From the NCBI GenBank assembly GCA_029098085.1, contig JAQXNQ010000013.1:1-5641 (forward strand): a DNA stretch of 5,641 nt. Direction: 5' to 3'. The notes beneath the pieces are model-generated. The model was not told the origin of the DNA, ran no database searches, and saw only the letters and a program-made list of their open reading frames with translations. The number at the start of each line of letters is the position of its first letter. Positions within the stretch are counted from its first letter, which is position 1. Positions 4,762 through 5,641 of the stretch are shown here, piece by piece. The DNA comes from Oscillospiraceae bacterium. Its GTDB lineage: Bacteria > Bacillota > Clostridia > Oscillospirales > Ruminococcaceae. Position numbers and translations under genes: made by a program.

Positions 4762-4959
4762 ACAAATGGCAGCTCTTTCATTATTCTCCGCCAGCTGGCC
4801 GGGCAGAACGGCATTTGGTACGCCGATGTCTATGCCGCCCAGCGGGACGTGGACTGGCTGGTCTGCCCCGACCACTGCCACCCCAACGATCTGGGACACT
4901 TGCTGATCGCCAACCGGGTCTTCGAGACCATCGTCCGCCATTGCCCGCCTGCGCTGTAA
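4762..4959 (+). pseudogene. 3' remnant of an SGNH/GDSL hydrolase gene
   Basis: An open frame from just after a TGA (4759-4761) to TAA (4957-4959) reads LRQLAGQNGIWYADVYAAQR, then DVDWLVCPDHCHPNDLGHLL and IANRVFETIVRHCPPAL. The DHCHPNDLGH segment is the terminal block of SGNH/GDSL esterases, carrying the catalytic Asp and His in a D-x-x-H pattern, and the preceding 'GIWYADVY' matches the usual strand before it. The N-terminal two thirds, including the catalytic Ser (GDS), Gly and Asn blocks, are missing. There is no start codon with a ribosome binding site in frame. The break lies within about 50 bp of the MITE-like element, suggesting that insertion or deletion there removed the front of the gene. 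A strong terminator still follows. It cannot make an active enzyme by itself. Confidence 0.75.
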
Positions 4960-4982
4960 GGGAAGGACCGGAAGCTGCAAAA

Positions 4983-5023
4983 GCCGCCGCCTTCCCCTGA
5001 AGGGGAAAGTGGCGGCATTTTTT
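4983..5023 (+). terminator. Strong intrinsic terminator after the SGNH hydrolase remnant
   Basis: Fifteen bases at 4983-4997 pair with 5002-5016 with one mismatch and one G-U pair around a TGAA loop, followed by A and six T residues (5018-5023). It begins 23 nt after the remnant's stop codon and is a textbook rho-independent terminator, probably inherited from the intact gene. Confidence 0.92.
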
Positions 5024-5115
5024 ACGGGAATGATTCACAAGGGGGCTGCGCCCTTGAAAATGGGCGTTACCGATACGTTTCAGTATGAATTTCAGGCCGT
5101 TCTTATCGGAATTGT

Positions 5116-5174
5116 CAATTTCTGAGCGACCGAAGGAAGCGGTTTTCCGAAACTCTTCACTTTTCACTCTTCAC
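5116..5174 (+). repeat. Dispersed intergenic repeat, copy B
   Basis: This is the partner of 2086-2144, in the same orientation and 3030 bp away, with three differences in 59 bp. It includes three of the heptamer units (5154-5174). Weaker similarity continues upstream to about 5052, where both copies share a GAAAAT and keep the same spacing to the core. The surrounding spacer (5024-5254) shows no believable gene; minus-strand frames through it are repeat artefacts. It lies about 80 bp before the next promoter. Confidence 0.9.
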
Positions 5175-5254
5175 GATTTCCTGTGTGTCATTCCCTCCGG
5201 GCGGCTTTTTTGTGCAAAAATGAAAATTCACAATTTCTTCCAGCCTGCAACTAC

Positions 5255-5283
5255 TTTACCCTCTGAAGTGTATATGATATAAT
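5255..5283 (+). promoter_or_regulatory. Extended -10 promoter for the secreted EF-hand protein gene
   Basis: TTTACC (5255-5260) and a perfect TATAAT (5278-5283) are separated by 17 bp, and a TGA directly before TATAAT makes an extended -10 (TGN). The predicted leader is about 97 nt and GC-rich. It contains a small hairpin (GCGGC 5297-5301 with GCCGC 5307-5311) and a 9-bp direct repeat GCGGCTCCG (5297-5305 and 5352-5360). Confidence 0.8.
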
Positions 5284-5386
5284 GGGAATAGACAGAGCGG
5301 CTCCGGGCCGCCTTATCCCGCATGCCCGCCGGAACCGACAGGGGCTTCCCCGCGGCTCCGCATTCTTTCTGACAGGAGGTTTCTCT

Positions 5387-5641
5387 ATGACCACATCACG
5401 AAAACGTCTTTCTCTCCGGCTGACAGCTGCCGCCCTGACGCTGCTTACCGCCGGGACGGCCTTCCTTGCGGCTGCGCCTGTGCAGGCGGCTGCCGGAAAC
5501 ACCGTCATCTCCAGCTCCCGCTTTGATTCCAAGGTCTACAAAAAGATCCTGGCGGACTGGGATGTGGACGGCAGCGGCGACCTGACCGAGTTTGAGCTGG
5601 CCCGGGTCACCCATCTGGATCTGTCCGACTGCAGCCTTTCC
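5387..5641 (+). CDS. Secreted EF-hand/leucine-rich-repeat-like protein, N-terminal part (runs off the right edge)
   Basis: Eighty-five codons are visible. Residues 1-35 form a Sec signal peptide: MTTSRKRLSLR basic start, a hydrophobic core LTAAALTLLTAGTAFLAA, and a probable cleavage after the A-P-V-Q-A stretch. The mature part has the calcium-loop-like segment DWDVDGSGDLTEFELA (about residues 57-72), matching the D-x-D-x-D-G pattern of EF-hand or dockerin half-motifs, followed by VTHLDLSDCSLS, which looks like the first leucine-rich repeat strand. This order, signal peptide, EF-hand loop, then 'LDLS' repeats, recurs in exported proteins of gut Clostridia. The protein is probably exported; whether it is wall-bound, cellulosome-like or free cannot be told because the C-terminus is outside the window. 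AGGAGG at 5374-5379 lies 7 nt before the ATG, fixing the start. The binding partner is unknown. Confidence 0.85.
   Translation, partial: MTTSRKRLSLRLTAAALTLLTAGTAFLAAAPVQAAAGNTVISSSRFDSKVYKKILADWDVDGSGDLTEFELARVTHLDLSDCSLS

Noticed and set aside
5085..5282. A 65-codon plus-strand frame in the spacer before the EF-hand protein
   Set aside because: It crosses the intergenic repeat and the promoter, with no ribosome binding site and no recognisable protein features.

Overview
The window looks like a chromosomal segment from a GC-rich, spore-forming member of the Clostridia, most likely the Oscillospiraceae/Ruminococcaceae or a close relative. This rests on: strong G/C preference at third codon positions; AGGAGG-type ribosome binding sites and TTGACA/TATAAT-type promoters before nearly every gene; a complete alpha/beta-type small acid-soluble spore protein gene; and a secreted protein that begins with an EF-hand-like loop followed by the first leucine-rich-looking residues. 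The genus cannot be fixed from the sequence alone.

Layout. (1) Positions 1-882: a divergent pair. A DUF3737 gene runs leftward off the window edge and a DUF1697 gene runs rightward. The DUF3737 promoter has a 19-bp spacer holding a GAGT/ACTC dyad, the hallmark of MerR-family control; the DUF1697 gene has its own 17-bp-spacer promoter back to back with it. (2) 883-1908: a creatininase-family metal-dependent amidohydrolase with its own promoter and a strong intrinsic terminator. (3) 1909-2243: a gene-free stretch carrying copy A of an intergenic repeat that ends in heptanucleotide tandem units. (4) 2244-2560: the spore protein gene on the minus strand, with a structured leader. (5) 2731-4569: a GH36 alpha-galactosidase of the small Thermotoga GalA-like type, transcribed from its own promoter away from the spore protein gene. 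(6) 4570-5023: a MITE-like element of about 117 bp with palindromic inverted ends, then a decapitated 3' fragment of an SGNH/GDSL hydrolase that keeps its Asp-x-x-His catalytic block, closed by a strong terminator. (7) 5024-5641: copy B of the intergenic repeat, an extended -10 promoter, and the 5' end of a secreted EF-hand/leucine-rich-repeat-like protein.

The genes do not form one operon or an evident pathway. Nearly every gene has its own promoter, and several are followed by a hairpin or terminator. The window reads as ordinary chromosome with single-gene transcription units separated by repeat-rich spacers. The points most worth a second look are the MerR-type promoter before DUF3737, the two kinds of intergenic repeat, and the hydrolase remnant beside the MITE-like element. 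I see no convincing new multi-gene system, CRISPR array, rRNA or tRNA.
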